Part shown: positions 7,445 through 15,048 of the stretch, in pieces
Numbering within the stretch: position 1 is the stretch's first letter
Layout of the letters: every line of letters begins with the position of its first letter
Assembly (NCBI RefSeq): GCF_019249795.2
Contig: NZ_CP156891.1
Location: 372,001 to 436,000 of the forward strand
Source of the DNA: Segatella copri
GTDB lineage: Bacteria; Bacteroidota; Bacteroidia; Bacteroidales; Bacteroidaceae
Reading direction: 5' to 3'
Length of the DNA: 64,000 bases
Made by a program: the position numbers and the translations under genes
The notes under the pieces: model-generated
The model's input: only the letters and a program-made list of their open reading frames with translations
The model's database searches: none
Told to the model about the DNA's origin: nothing

Positions 7445-8419
7445 ATGATTAAAATGAAAAATGATGTCATCATATTAGGAAGACCTATACAGCTGCAAGA
7501 ACGGAAGAAGGCGCAGATGAAAGGTGTCACCATTGGAGATTCACTTGCATACAAGTTCTTCGATGGCGAATACCACGGTATGTCCTTACTTTTCGCCGAA
7601 CCTAAAGGAAAGGTAGCTCCACCACGAAGTTTGGCCATTACAGCAAGCAATCTCGCTTCACTGTTCCAGCTTCCTGTCGTATTCCTTCTGCCAACCTGCC
7701 CAGCTTATGAAAGGCAGAGACTCATAGACAAAGATGTTTATTTCATTGTCTCGGACAAATACGTTCATTTGCCTATGCTTCTGGCTAATGAGCGCATCCG
7801 CAAGACCAAACAGGCTAAGGCTCTGTCACCAGTAGCCCAATACCTGCTTCTCTATCATCTGCAGATAGAGAGTATTGAAGGATTGGCTGCACGTGACATG
7901 GAGGATAAAATTCCATATTCCTATGCAAGCATTACGCTTGGAATAACCTGCCTTGAAGACTTGGGACTTTGCCAGAAAGTATCCGATGGATCTAAGCGAA
8001 AGGTCGTTCACTTCGACAAGAAGGGAAAGGAACTGTGGAAACAAGCCCAGCCTTACCTTCTCAATCCTGTAGAAGAACGCATCTTCTGTGACGATCTGCT
8101 TTCTAACGATTCTTTCCCAAGATGCGGAATCAATGCACTTGCACATTATACATGGCTGAATCCTGATTCAGAAAGGATGATCATGATGCCAGTCAAACAA
8201 CTCCGGGAATTCAAATCATCAGGGGCCTTGGTGCGTCCTAACGAATTTGATGGCAACATCATCATTGAGGCATGGAAATACCCACCTGTCACCGCCATTG
8301 GTACCAAAGCCGAATGGGTGGACAGATTATCATTGGCCATTTCACTGAGTGAAGATGAAGACCCACGAGTGGAAGGAGAAGTTGAACGTTTAATTAATGA
8401 AATAGAATGGAACGGTTAA
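7445..8419 (+). CDS. AbiEi-like winged-helix regulator
   Basis: A 324-aa protein, first gene of a four-ORF operon. The region around residues 130-200 (SPVAQYLLLYHLQ, then SYASITLGITCLEDLGL) has the pattern of a MarR/AbiEi-type winged helix; the C-terminal part (SGALVRPNEFDGNIIIEAWK) is typical of Bacteroides proteins that sit next to AbiEii-like nucleotidyltransferase toxins. No nucleotidyltransferase follows here. It may be the operon repressor or an antitoxin-like component; the assignment is by pattern only. Confidence 0.65.
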   Translation: MIKMKNDVIILGRPIQLQERKKAQMKGVTIGDSLAYKFFDGEYHGMSLLFAEPKGKVAPPRSLAITASNLASLFQLPVVFLLPTCPAYERQRLIDKDVYFIVSDKYVHLPMLLANERIRKTKQAKALSPVAQYLLLYHLQIESIEGLAARDMEDKIPYSYASITLGITCLEDLGLCQKVSDGSKRKVVHFDKKGKELWKQAQPYLLNPVEERIFCDDLLSNDSFPRCGINALAHYTWLNPDSERMIMMPVKQLREFKSSGALVRPNEFDGNIIIEAWKYPPVTAIGTKAEWVDRLSLAISLSEDEDPRVEGEVERLINEIEWNG

Positions 8420-8480
8420 GCGAGAGCAGAATGATGTTTATATCATTCTGCCGAGCGATAGTTCCTTCGTCTGAAAGACA

Positions 8481-8600
8481 ATGGAAGGATTAGAGAATTT
8501 CGTGAGGCTTTTGAAGCCTACTTCTCTTGATCAGAATTCACCATTCATCGAGGCTTTATTGGAACAATTAGACGAATTATTTACAACAGAACAATTATGA
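8481..8600 (+). CDS. 39-aa micro-ORF coupled to the phosphoesterase gene
   Basis: ATG at 8481 encodes MEGLENFVRLLKPTSLDQNS ending in LEQLDELFTTEQL; its TGA overlaps the ATG of the next gene (ATGA). The overlap and acidic helical C-terminus favour a translated ORF. It could also be a remnant of a larger gene such as a nucleotidyltransferase, since the 60 bases before it contain no long frame. Confidence 0.45.
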   Translation: MEGLENFVRLLKPTSLDQNSPFIEALLEQLDELFTTEQL

Positions 8601-9358
8601 AAATACAATATGCATCAGACCTCCACCTGGAGTTTGCCGAAAACTGGAGATTTCTGAAGGAGAATCCCCTGCAAGTAACAGGAGATATTCTCGTTCTGGC
8701 TGGAGACATCGGCTACCTGGGAGACGAGAACTATTCCAAGCATCCCTTCTGGGACTGGGCTTCTGAGAACTATCAGCAAGTCATAGCCAGCATGGGCAAC
8801 CATGAGTTCTACAAATACTATGACATTGCCAAGCTTAACGATGGCTTTTGTCTTGAAATACGTCCCAATGTTCACAGCTATTACAATGCTGTTGTACACA
8901 TAGGAGACATCGACCTCTTCATAACAACATTGTGGTCTAAAATTCCACTGAAGGAGGCATACTATACAGAACAAGTCATAAGCGACTTCCGACGCATCAT
9001 CTTCAATGGAGATCTTCTAACGTTTGCAGACTTCAACCGTGAACATAAAAGATGCCTGTCTTTCTTGAAAGATGCTGTTTCATGCAGCAAGGCCAGAAGA
9101 AAGATAGTTGTCACACATCATGTTCCGTCTTTCCAGATGCAATGTCCCAAGTTCGCAGACAGTCAAGCTAATAGTGCCTTCACGGTGGAATTGGAAGAGT
9201 ACATCAAGAATAGCGGCATAGATTACTGGATATTCGGTCACTCTCACTACAACGTGGATGTGAAGATAGGCAATACCAACTGTGTGTCAAATCAGCTGGG
9301 ATATGTATTTCATGGGGAACATGAATCATTCAATCCTGGAAAATATATTGAAGTATGA
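8597..9358 (+). CDS. Calcineurin-like metallophosphoesterase
   Basis: A 253-aa soluble phosphoesterase with all metal-binding motifs: SDLHLEF (residues 7-13), LAGDIGYL, MGNHEFYK, THHVPSF and FGHSHYNVDV. There is no membrane segment. It overlaps the micro-ORF before it and the ATPase gene after it by four bases each. Pairing of a calcineurin-like enzyme with an SMC-like ATPase recalls SbcD/SbcC, but both proteins are far shorter. Substrate may be nucleic acid or a nucleotide; this is inference. Confidence 0.88.
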   Translation: MKIQYASDLHLEFAENWRFLKENPLQVTGDILVLAGDIGYLGDENYSKHPFWDWASENYQQVIASMGNHEFYKYYDIAKLNDGFCLEIRPNVHSYYNAVVHIGDIDLFITTLWSKIPLKEAYYTEQVISDFRRIIFNGDLLTFADFNREHKRCLSFLKDAVSCSKARRKIVVTHHVPSFQMQCPKFADSQANSAFTVELEEYIKNSGIDYWIFGHSHYNVDVKIGNTNCVSNQLGYVFHGEHESFNPGKYIEV

Positions 9359-10071
9359 AACAGATAATATTGAATTATATAGATGTTGAAATCTGGAATA
9401 ATCTACACGTTCAGTTTCAGCCACATTCTGATGTTAATATCATTATGGGAAGCAATGGAAGTGGCAAGACCACATTCCTGAGAAATCTATATCAATCTTT
9501 AGCAGAAGATAAAGAAAGCAAAGATCACATAATCTATCTTCCTTCCATTGACAACATTGCAATGAGAGACAAGCGCAAGACAAGCAAAGCCCTATCGCAG
9601 GAGTTGGATTACTATATATATGACATGAAGACCGGACCTTCACTCATGAACCTCCGCATGTCTATGCTAGATAGTTCAGAGGAGAAAAGAATTGAAATGA
9701 AAGCCAAGATAGCTGATTTTCAGAAGGTCATAAATGATTTCTTTGCCATAACTGGCAAACGCATCGAAATAGAAGGCAGCAAGTTTACTGTTTTTACAGA
9801 CAATGGAATATTACCTGTAGAAGCGCTGTCTTCTGGCGAAAAGCAAATTCTATTGATTTTGCTGAGAGTGTTCCTGCTAAATGGAAACGAAGCCATCGTA
9901 ATGATAGATGAGCCTACGTACTCACTTGATATTGAATGGCAATTCAAGCTGGTCACTATGTTCACTCATCTCAACAACAAGGCTCAGTATTTTATAGCAT
10001 CCCTCTCTCCTGCTCTCTTTGGCGAAGGATGGGGAGATAAGGTTTGGTATATGGATCAAATAACAAAATAA
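9355..10071 (+). CDS. SMC/ABC-type ATPase without coiled coil
   Basis: A 238-aa ATPase with Walker A GSNGSGKTT (residues 31-39), ABC signature ALSSGEKQI (about 159-167), Walker B AIVMIDEPTYSLD, and SLSP in place of a switch histidine. It lacks the long coiled coil of Rad50/SbcC. The start codon overlaps the phosphoesterase stop (ATGA), so the two are made together. The missing switch histidine may be a family trait or show weak hydrolysis. Confidence 0.85.
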   Translation: MKQIILNYIDVEIWNNLHVQFQPHSDVNIIMGSNGSGKTTFLRNLYQSLAEDKESKDHIIYLPSIDNIAMRDKRKTSKALSQELDYYIYDMKTGPSLMNLRMSMLDSSEEKRIEMKAKIADFQKVINDFFAITGKRIEIEGSKFTVFTDNGILPVEALSSGEKQILLILLRVFLLNGNEAIVMIDEPTYSLDIEWQFKLVTMFTHLNNKAQYFIASLSPALFGEGWGDKVWYMDQITK

Positions 10072-10163
10072 AAGAGTGAATGACAAGATGCTGAGGGATT
10101 ATCAATCCTGCAAGAATCTCCTTATAACAGGTCTTCCCTTTCAGCAAGGAAAAGTATAAGCAC

Positions 10164-10188
10164 AAAAAAAGCGACCCGAAGGCCGCTC
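10164..10188 (-). terminator. Intrinsic terminator of the SSB gene
   Basis: AGCGGCCTTCGGGTCGCT followed by a run of T on the minus strand, 20 bases after the SSB stop. It is a near copy of the terminator at 6025-6050. Confidence 0.8.
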
Positions 10189-10208
10189 TATCATCTGGAG
10201 AGAAGAAT

Positions 10209-10586
10209 TTACTTATCCTTCTGGATCTTGCCCTGCTGAGAATCAGGAGTGTTCTCCTTCTCTACAGCTTCATAGAACTTGGTGGCTACGAGAATCACTC
10301 GGTTGTGCTTGACTCCCTCGGCATCCTGCCATTCCTCTGGCTTGAAGTAGCCCTCTACAGTGAGGAGTGCTCCCTTGACCAGACGGTCGAATGAAGAGGT
10401 GTTCTCGTTCTTGCGCCAAGCCTCTACATTCATGAAGGCAGAAGTGCGAGAGTTTTCATCGCCATTCTTCTCATTGCGGATGATGGCCAGTGAGAAGCGA
10501 GCTACGCTTACGGTTGTAAACTGATGGATGCTTGCATCCTTACCTACGAAACCAGTTACTGCGAAAGAATTTTCCATCTTTTTCAT
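10209..10586 (-). CDS. ssb: Single-stranded DNA-binding protein (mobile-element type)
   Basis: A 125-aa OB-fold protein (FAVTGFVGKDASI at the N-terminus, then VARFSLAI, FMNVEAWRK, LVKGALLTVEGYFKPEEW). It binds ssDNA during replication or transfer. It is shorter than housekeeping SSB and ends in a basic QGKIQKDK tail instead of the acidic tip that recruits repair enzymes, as often seen in conjugative elements. MKKMENS or MENS may be the start. It supports a plasmid or ICE origin of this region. Confidence 0.85.
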   Translation of the reverse strand: MKKMENSFAVTGFVGKDASIHQFTTVSVARFSLAIIRNEKNGDENSRTSAFMNVEAWRKNENTSSFDRLVKGALLTVEGYFKPEEWQDAEGVKHNRVILVATKFYEAVEKENTPDSQQGKIQKDK

Positions 10587-11234
10587 AATTCAATATTTTT
10601 AGAAGTGAAACATTTATTTTTTACGATGCTATCAGAGTTAGCAAGGAAAACATAGGAAGCAAGGAATTATCGAATTATTTCACCCTTGGGCAGGAAAAGT
10701 TTTTTGGATGAGCAGCAGACGGAAAAGTTTTTGAAAAAATTCTGAGAATAAGGCACCTGGTACTTGCAGAAATGTGGCTTGCACTAACTTTGCAGCGGAA
10801 AAAGTAAGTGTGGATGCTTCGTCCAAAAATATGAATGAAAAGGATGAATAGAAAATATTTGCAGTTAGTTGGGTAAAGGAAAGCTGCATCCTCCTCGATG
10901 TTTGTTCAAGCAAACTGGTTGCGCAATACGGCTTATAAGTTCAAGAGACTGGCAGGAAAACTCAAACTTCATCATGAATATGGCTAAGCTAAGGAAAGAA
11001 CGATCAAACCTACGACTGACAAGGGTAAGCATCAGCATGTAGAGGACAGCTGAGCAGAGAAGCATGATGCCTGAGACAAGAGGCAAGCCAATGATTTTTG
11101 TCACATAAACGATGTTTATTTGTGACATGAAGCTGTTGTATATCTAAAAGGACAACAGAATTTCTGCAAGGAGAAAAAGAAGGTAAAGCCCTGCACCAGC
11201 TAAAGAGCAACCAAGGCAAAGCTTAGGGCGCATA

Positions 11235-11400
11235 CAAGTTTAAGGTTTAAGTTTACCCATGTATATATACATGTTCTTTCAAACTCAAATAGTAAACCTC
11301 TACCGATTTTTAACCACTCAAACCAGGAAGTTTACAAGTTTAAGAAAAACATATATGTATATATGCCGAAATAAACTTGTTTATTATCATATAGTCAAGG
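11235..11400. repeat. AAGTTTA words and AT palindromes (origin-like)
   Basis: The heptamer AAGTTTA or its complement recurs at least six times in 165 bases. Between the copies lie the perfect palindrome CATGTATATATACATG (11258-11273) and CATATATGTATATATG (11350-11365). Iterons plus AT-rich DNA near parA and ssb suggest a plasmid origin or control region, but no replication-initiator gene is present. Confidence 0.35.
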
Positions 11401-11490
11401 ATTTCGAGAGAATCTATTTTTCCTTGCTGAAATACAAGAATAATTATACGAAATGGAGAGAGAAAACTCATCCATATTAGGATGAAAATC

Positions 11491-11574
11491 GCAAAAACAT
11501 GCCGATAAGTCGTGGAAATCTATCGTTTTTCAATAGATTTCCACGGCTTATCGATACATTTTGGATGTTTTTGC
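11491..11574. repeat. Large two-part hairpin
   Basis: The inner stem pairs 11503-11523 with 11533-11553 (21 bp, one wobble, 9-nt loop CGTTTTTCA). The outer stem pairs GCAAAAACAT (11491-11500) with ATGTTTTTGC (11565-11574), leaving a 2/11-nt asymmetric bulge. No gene ends close by, so a simple terminator is not the obvious reading. Confidence 0.6.
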
Positions 11575-11725
11575 AGGATAAATGTATTTTTATACAACCA
11601 GTAACTTCTACAAATAGCGACAGCTTTTGACAAGCAAAAGACCGTAAATCAGCTAATTTGTATTAATTATGCAACGCTTTTGCAAGTATTCGACATTAAC
11701 AAACACATATTTCGAAGAAAAAGCT

Positions 11726-11733
11726 TATCTTTG
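11726..11733 (+). promoter_or_regulatory. -7 box of the second ATPase gene
   Basis: TATCTTTG, 30 bases before the ATG at 11764. Confidence 0.6.
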
Positions 11734-11763
11734 CATCAGTATTAATAAGAAAATGACATTGTT

Positions 11764-13087
11764 ATGATACTTAGAGCTACATTTGAAAATATATATTTCC
11801 ATCAAGGATGAGACTCAAATCAGCTTTGTGGCAGGTAAGAGCAACGCACATCCGTCTCATGTTTCCCGTGCAGAGAAGCGTGACGATATTTCTGTGCTGA
11901 AGGCTGGTATCGTGTATGGTGCCAATGCTTCCGGAAAGAGCAACGTCATCAAGGCCATTGCCCTGCTCCAGCAGATAGCCAATGGAAGTTTTCCGCAAAG
12001 CAAGGTGGAACCTTTCAAGCTTGCTGATACCGAAGAGAAAAACTCTAAGGTAGAAATCGAGTTCAAGACCAAGGGTAAGTGCTTTGCCTATGGCATAGAG
12101 TTCACCATCGGAGGAATCAAGGAGGAATGGCTGTTTGAAATCAACAGCCGTACCGACAAGGAAGTTTTCACCAGAAAGATTACAGCTGCCGGCAACGAGT
12201 TTACGTTTGGCAAGGTGGATGGAAACGAAGAAACATCCATGCTGCTGAAATTCATCGCCCACAGTACTCCTTCCGATTCCAGCTTCCTTTCAGAGTATGT
12301 GCGCAGAAACGGCAAGGGACTTGAAACCATACACATGGCCAAGAACTGGTTTGCTGACGGTTTGAAAATCATCTTCCCAAGCACACGCCTGCAGGGAATT
12401 TCTTTCCTTACTGAAAACAATGATGAGCTGCAGGAAACGACACGCTCGCTTCTTGCCTACTTCAACACGGGCATTTCAGACGTGCGCCTGTACAAAATCA
12501 AGAAAGAGGATGTGAACTTATCTTCCGATTTACTAGACAACATACTCAGCAAGGCCAAGAACGGCAAGGCGTACAGCATGGCTGCCACAGTTGGAGGCGA
12601 AATGCTTCTTTTCGAGGTGAATGCCAACGGAGGATACGAGATTTACAAGCAAAAGGCTGTTCACCGGAATCTTACTTCCGGCACAGAGGTAGTATTTGAT
12701 TTGAGCGAAGAATCTGATGGCAGCATCCGGTTGCTTGACTTCATCCCAATGCTCATTGATTTGAAGCAAAATGAAGTAGATTATCTCATCGACGAGATTG
12801 ACCGCAGTATGCACCCGATGCTCTCGCAGAAAATATTAGAGTGCTATTTCTCAGGACTGGAGTCAGGAAGAGACACTCAGCTCATCTTCTCTACTCATGA
12901 ATGCAACCTGCTCAACCTCGACCTTATCAGAGCTGACGAAGTATGGTTTGTCGAGAAGGGAAAGGATGGAGCGTCTCATCTTACATCCTTGGCAGAATTC
13001 AAGCCTCGTAAGGATGTTCGCAAGGGCTATCTATTAGGACGCTATGGAGCCATTCCGTTGCTTCCAAAAGAGGAGATGAAGTGGTGA
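11764..13087 (+). pseudogene. AAA ATPase (AAA_21-like), frameshifted near the N-terminus
   Basis: The natural start ATG at 11764 reads MILRATFENIY and then, in frame, FHQG and a stop at 11809. Removing one T from the TTT at 11796-11798 would join it to SIKDETQISFVAG and the remaining frame to 13087, giving about 440 aa with Walker A GANASGKSN, Walker B DYLIDEIDRSMH and FSTHECNLL. The motif order matches the ATPase at 1550-2704. A TTG at 11783 could start a slightly shorter protein, so it may be partly functional. Confidence 0.7.
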
Positions 13088-13108
13088 TGGACGGAGGGTT
13101 AGAAAACA

Positions 13109-13134
13109 AATTGTGAACGCATGCGTTCACAATT
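13109..13134 (+). terminator. Perfect 26-nt palindrome after the second ATPase
   Basis: AATTGTGAACGCA and its exact complement abut without a spacer, 21 bases after the stop codon. It probably acts as a terminator hairpin; a protein-binding site is possible. Confidence 0.5.
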
Positions 13135-13172
13135 ACCTTATTTTATAGGGTGTCCAGTTCTATGTTCCAATA

Positions 13173-14357
13173 TTAACTCACTTGTTTGAGAGTTTTGGTT
13201 CGTTCTGTCACCCAGTTTTTGGACAAGTGCTCGGTAGTCCAAGCATCAATGTCCTTAAGTTTAACATTCACTAAGCGCTCTTTGAAATTAAATGTTTTAG
13301 TAACGGATTCGTTCACGACTTTTGGATATAATGGTATCATTAGAGCAAAAGGAGTTATGCCATACAGCTTGTTCGGTGACTTCTTGCTTTTGTATATACC
13401 AAAAGTAGATTCAATGATGTCTGAAGAGATGCAGATATTCATATCCTCAGTAAGTTGCGCTTCTTCCTTTCGGAAGTACTCCAGCATCTTCAAGCCAAGG
13501 TGAGCTTGACGAGGATAAGCATTTCCTATAACATGAGCAACTATGTATGACTGGCACTCCTTACTCGTCTTGCAGGAAAAGCCTTTGTTTTTACAGATAT
13601 GCTCTATATGCCTGATGGCATCCAACGCATCCATGAGTTCTTGCAACAAAGATTCATAGTCGTTGATGAAAGCATACGCTTCCTGCATTTCTTTTGGGAG
13701 TTTGTTGTAACAAGCAAGCATAGAGTTGCCCCAGATTACCCATTCAGACATATTCATGAATCTAGCAATAGTCCTCATGTTCGGTGGTAGCAAATATGCT
13801 TTATTTGTCAGATGGTATTGCAGTCTTTTCTTTCCTAAAAGTGTTGTAAGCTCAACAAAATCAGGCTGTTTTTCATACACCTTTTTGAGAATCACACCCA
13901 TAGAATGACTGATGTCCGCATAATGCACATATCCAGAGTCCAAGATACCCCTTACAAGGTTATGGGCATTGTCACTAATCACATATTGAGGTTCTGAACC
14001 TGCAGATATAGTGACTTCGCTTATCTTGTTTTCGATATCTTCACCCTTGAAGTTTGCTCCTACCGTCATGTTTAAAACTGTCACATCTTCATGTTTGACA
14101 GGTCGATCTTGATGCTCTGATGGAATGGCTAGAGCCAAAAGTAGTTTCTGACCGTTTATAGCGATGCTCTCATCCATAACCATGGCAAACTTTTTGCCTT
14201 TGCATGGCTGGTCATCTTGATAAACAGACAGTCCCAACTTCTTTATCCAGTTTTCCACCGTATTGTAGCATGGACTTTTTCCGAAGTTCTTACCAAGTAC
14301 TTCAGAGAATACCTCCAAGATCTTCACTACAGTTCGAAGGCCACAGCCAGTACGCAT
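13173..14357 (-). CDS. Transposase, main frame (continues upstream by frameshift)
   Basis: 394 aa from the first ATG, but the open frame has no stop back to 14465 (PGHRFPLVVIQLCVLIYMRT precedes this ATG), so the real protein is probably a fusion with the 74-aa frame. Segments such as FAMVMDESIAINGQKLLLAL, YVISDNAHNL and SDIIESTFGIYKSKKSP supply acidic residues that fit a DDE transposase. Fused length would be about 478 aa. It would move the surrounding IS. Confidence 0.8.
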   Translation of the reverse strand: MRTGCGLRTVVKILEVFSEVLGKNFGKSPCYNTVENWIKKLGLSVYQDDQPCKGKKFAMVMDESIAINGQKLLLALAIPSEHQDRPVKHEDVTVLNMTVGANFKGEDIENKISEVTISAGSEPQYVISDNAHNLVRGILDSGYVHYADISHSMGVILKKVYEKQPDFVELTTLLGKKRLQYHLTNKAYLLPPNMRTIARFMNMSEWVIWGNSMLACYNKLPKEMQEAYAFINDYESLLQELMDALDAIRHIEHICKNKGFSCKTSKECQSYIVAHVIGNAYPRQAHLGLKMLEYFRKEEAQLTEDMNICISSDIIESTFGIYKSKKSPNKLYGITPFALMIPLYPKVVNESVTKTFNFKERLVNVKLKDIDAWTTEHLSKNWVTERTKTLKQVS

Positions 14358-14383
14358 ATAGATAAGAACACAAAGTTGAATTA

Positions 14384-14608
14384 CTACAAGAGGGAATCTA
14401 TGTCCGGGAACAGGTGCGAGAGTAATGCTCTTTGTTCGTTGGTCATAGTTATTTTCTGAACGTCTTTTTTTTTGAGTTCTTTCCGAAGACCTTTGATAGT
14501 GTTTGTATTCTTCACTTCTTTGCCTTCAAGTTGCTTAACTCTTTTACGAAGACGCTTTAACTCTTCCTCAGGGGTCTCTTTATGCTGTTTTGAATCTAAC
14601 TTTTTCAT
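14384..14608 (-). CDS. Transposase N-terminal frame with A9G slippery site
   Basis: A 74-aa frame (MKKLDSKQHKETPEEELKRL) with a charged, probably coiled-coil helix. At 14473-14465 the coding strand has nine A followed by G. A -1 slip there enters a frame with no stop that leads into the transposase. Reading on in frame 0 ends at 14384. It is typical of IS elements that control transposase by programmed frameshifting. Confidence 0.7.
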   Translation of the reverse strand: MKKLDSKQHKETPEEELKRLRKRVKQLEGKEVKNTNTIKGLRKELKKKDVQKITMTNEQRALLSHLFPDIDSLL

Positions 14609-14777
14609 TGATTATAAGTATTTGTAATGATGTACAAAGATGCTAAAATTCAACGATATACACAAATTTTCAAAGAACTATTTCGTTACATGAAACGTTA
14701 AATATCAGAGCGTAATATTAACAATTAACAGGGATGTTTCCAGCTTGTTTTTAAGAACAGAGAACTGGACACCCTAC

Positions 14778-14999
14778 TTATTTTACCACTCCAGTTTCCA
14801 TCTCATTTTCCAAATAAGAGAAAACATAAACAGCTCCTTCGTAATACAAGCCACAGGCTGGATTACACAGGCGCTTGTAGGTTTCTGAAAAATACAACTG
14901 ATCCAGAGCTGTCTTTATATCCCAGCCATACTTTTGCATCAACATCTCCACCAATTCTGTAGCGAGGCATTCTATCTGAAACTGAATATCTTTATCCAT
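14778..14999 (-). CDS. DUF3791 family protein
   Basis: A 73-aa protein starting MDKDIQFQIECLATELVEML and continuing with KYGWDIKTALDQLYFS and YYEGAVYVFSYLENE, the DUF3791 pattern. Genes of this family in Bacteroidetes often accompany DUF3990 or other toxin-like genes; here it follows the RhuM gene. The 9-bp target duplication of the neighbouring IS contains its stop codon, so the insertion left the protein intact. Confidence 0.7.
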   Translation of the reverse strand: MDKDIQFQIECLATELVEMLMQKYGWDIKTALDQLYFSETYKRLCNPACGLYYEGAVYVFSYLENEMETGVVK

Positions 15000-15048
15000 A
15001 ATTACAACTTGGCCATTATAAGTTCTACAACCATGACATAATTCACCC

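Larger units (their letters stand above)
10587..11763. other. Long region without a convincing gene
   Basis: A -7 box TAACTTTG at 10785-10792 (plus strand) precedes only tiny frames, among them 10898-10987 (29 aa, MFVQANWLRN) and 10974-11042 (22 aa, basic), the latter in frame with further codons after a TAG. These could be a decayed small gene. From 11230 to 11400 there are repeated AAGTTTA words and AT palindromes, and 11491-11574 is a large hairpin; both are listed separately. Longer frames on the minus strand have unlikely composition. Confidence 0.4.
13146..14776 (-). mobile_element. Complete insertion sequence with 16-bp ends and 9-bp target duplication
   Basis: The ends are TAGGGTGTCCAGTTCT (13146-13161) and its exact complement (14761-14776). 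They are flanked by the direct repeat CTTATTTTA (13137-13145 and 14777-14785). The element is 1631 bp with two overlapping minus-strand frames. I do not recognise the IS family with certainty. Confidence 0.9.

Noticed and set aside
10865..11128. 87-aa minus-strand frame with a hydrophobic segment
   Set aside because: No promoter, no family pattern and biased composition; the plus strand of the same DNA holds equally short frames.
11259..11480. 73-aa frame starting MYIYMFF
   Set aside because: It is produced by the AT palindromes and repeats and has no coding character.
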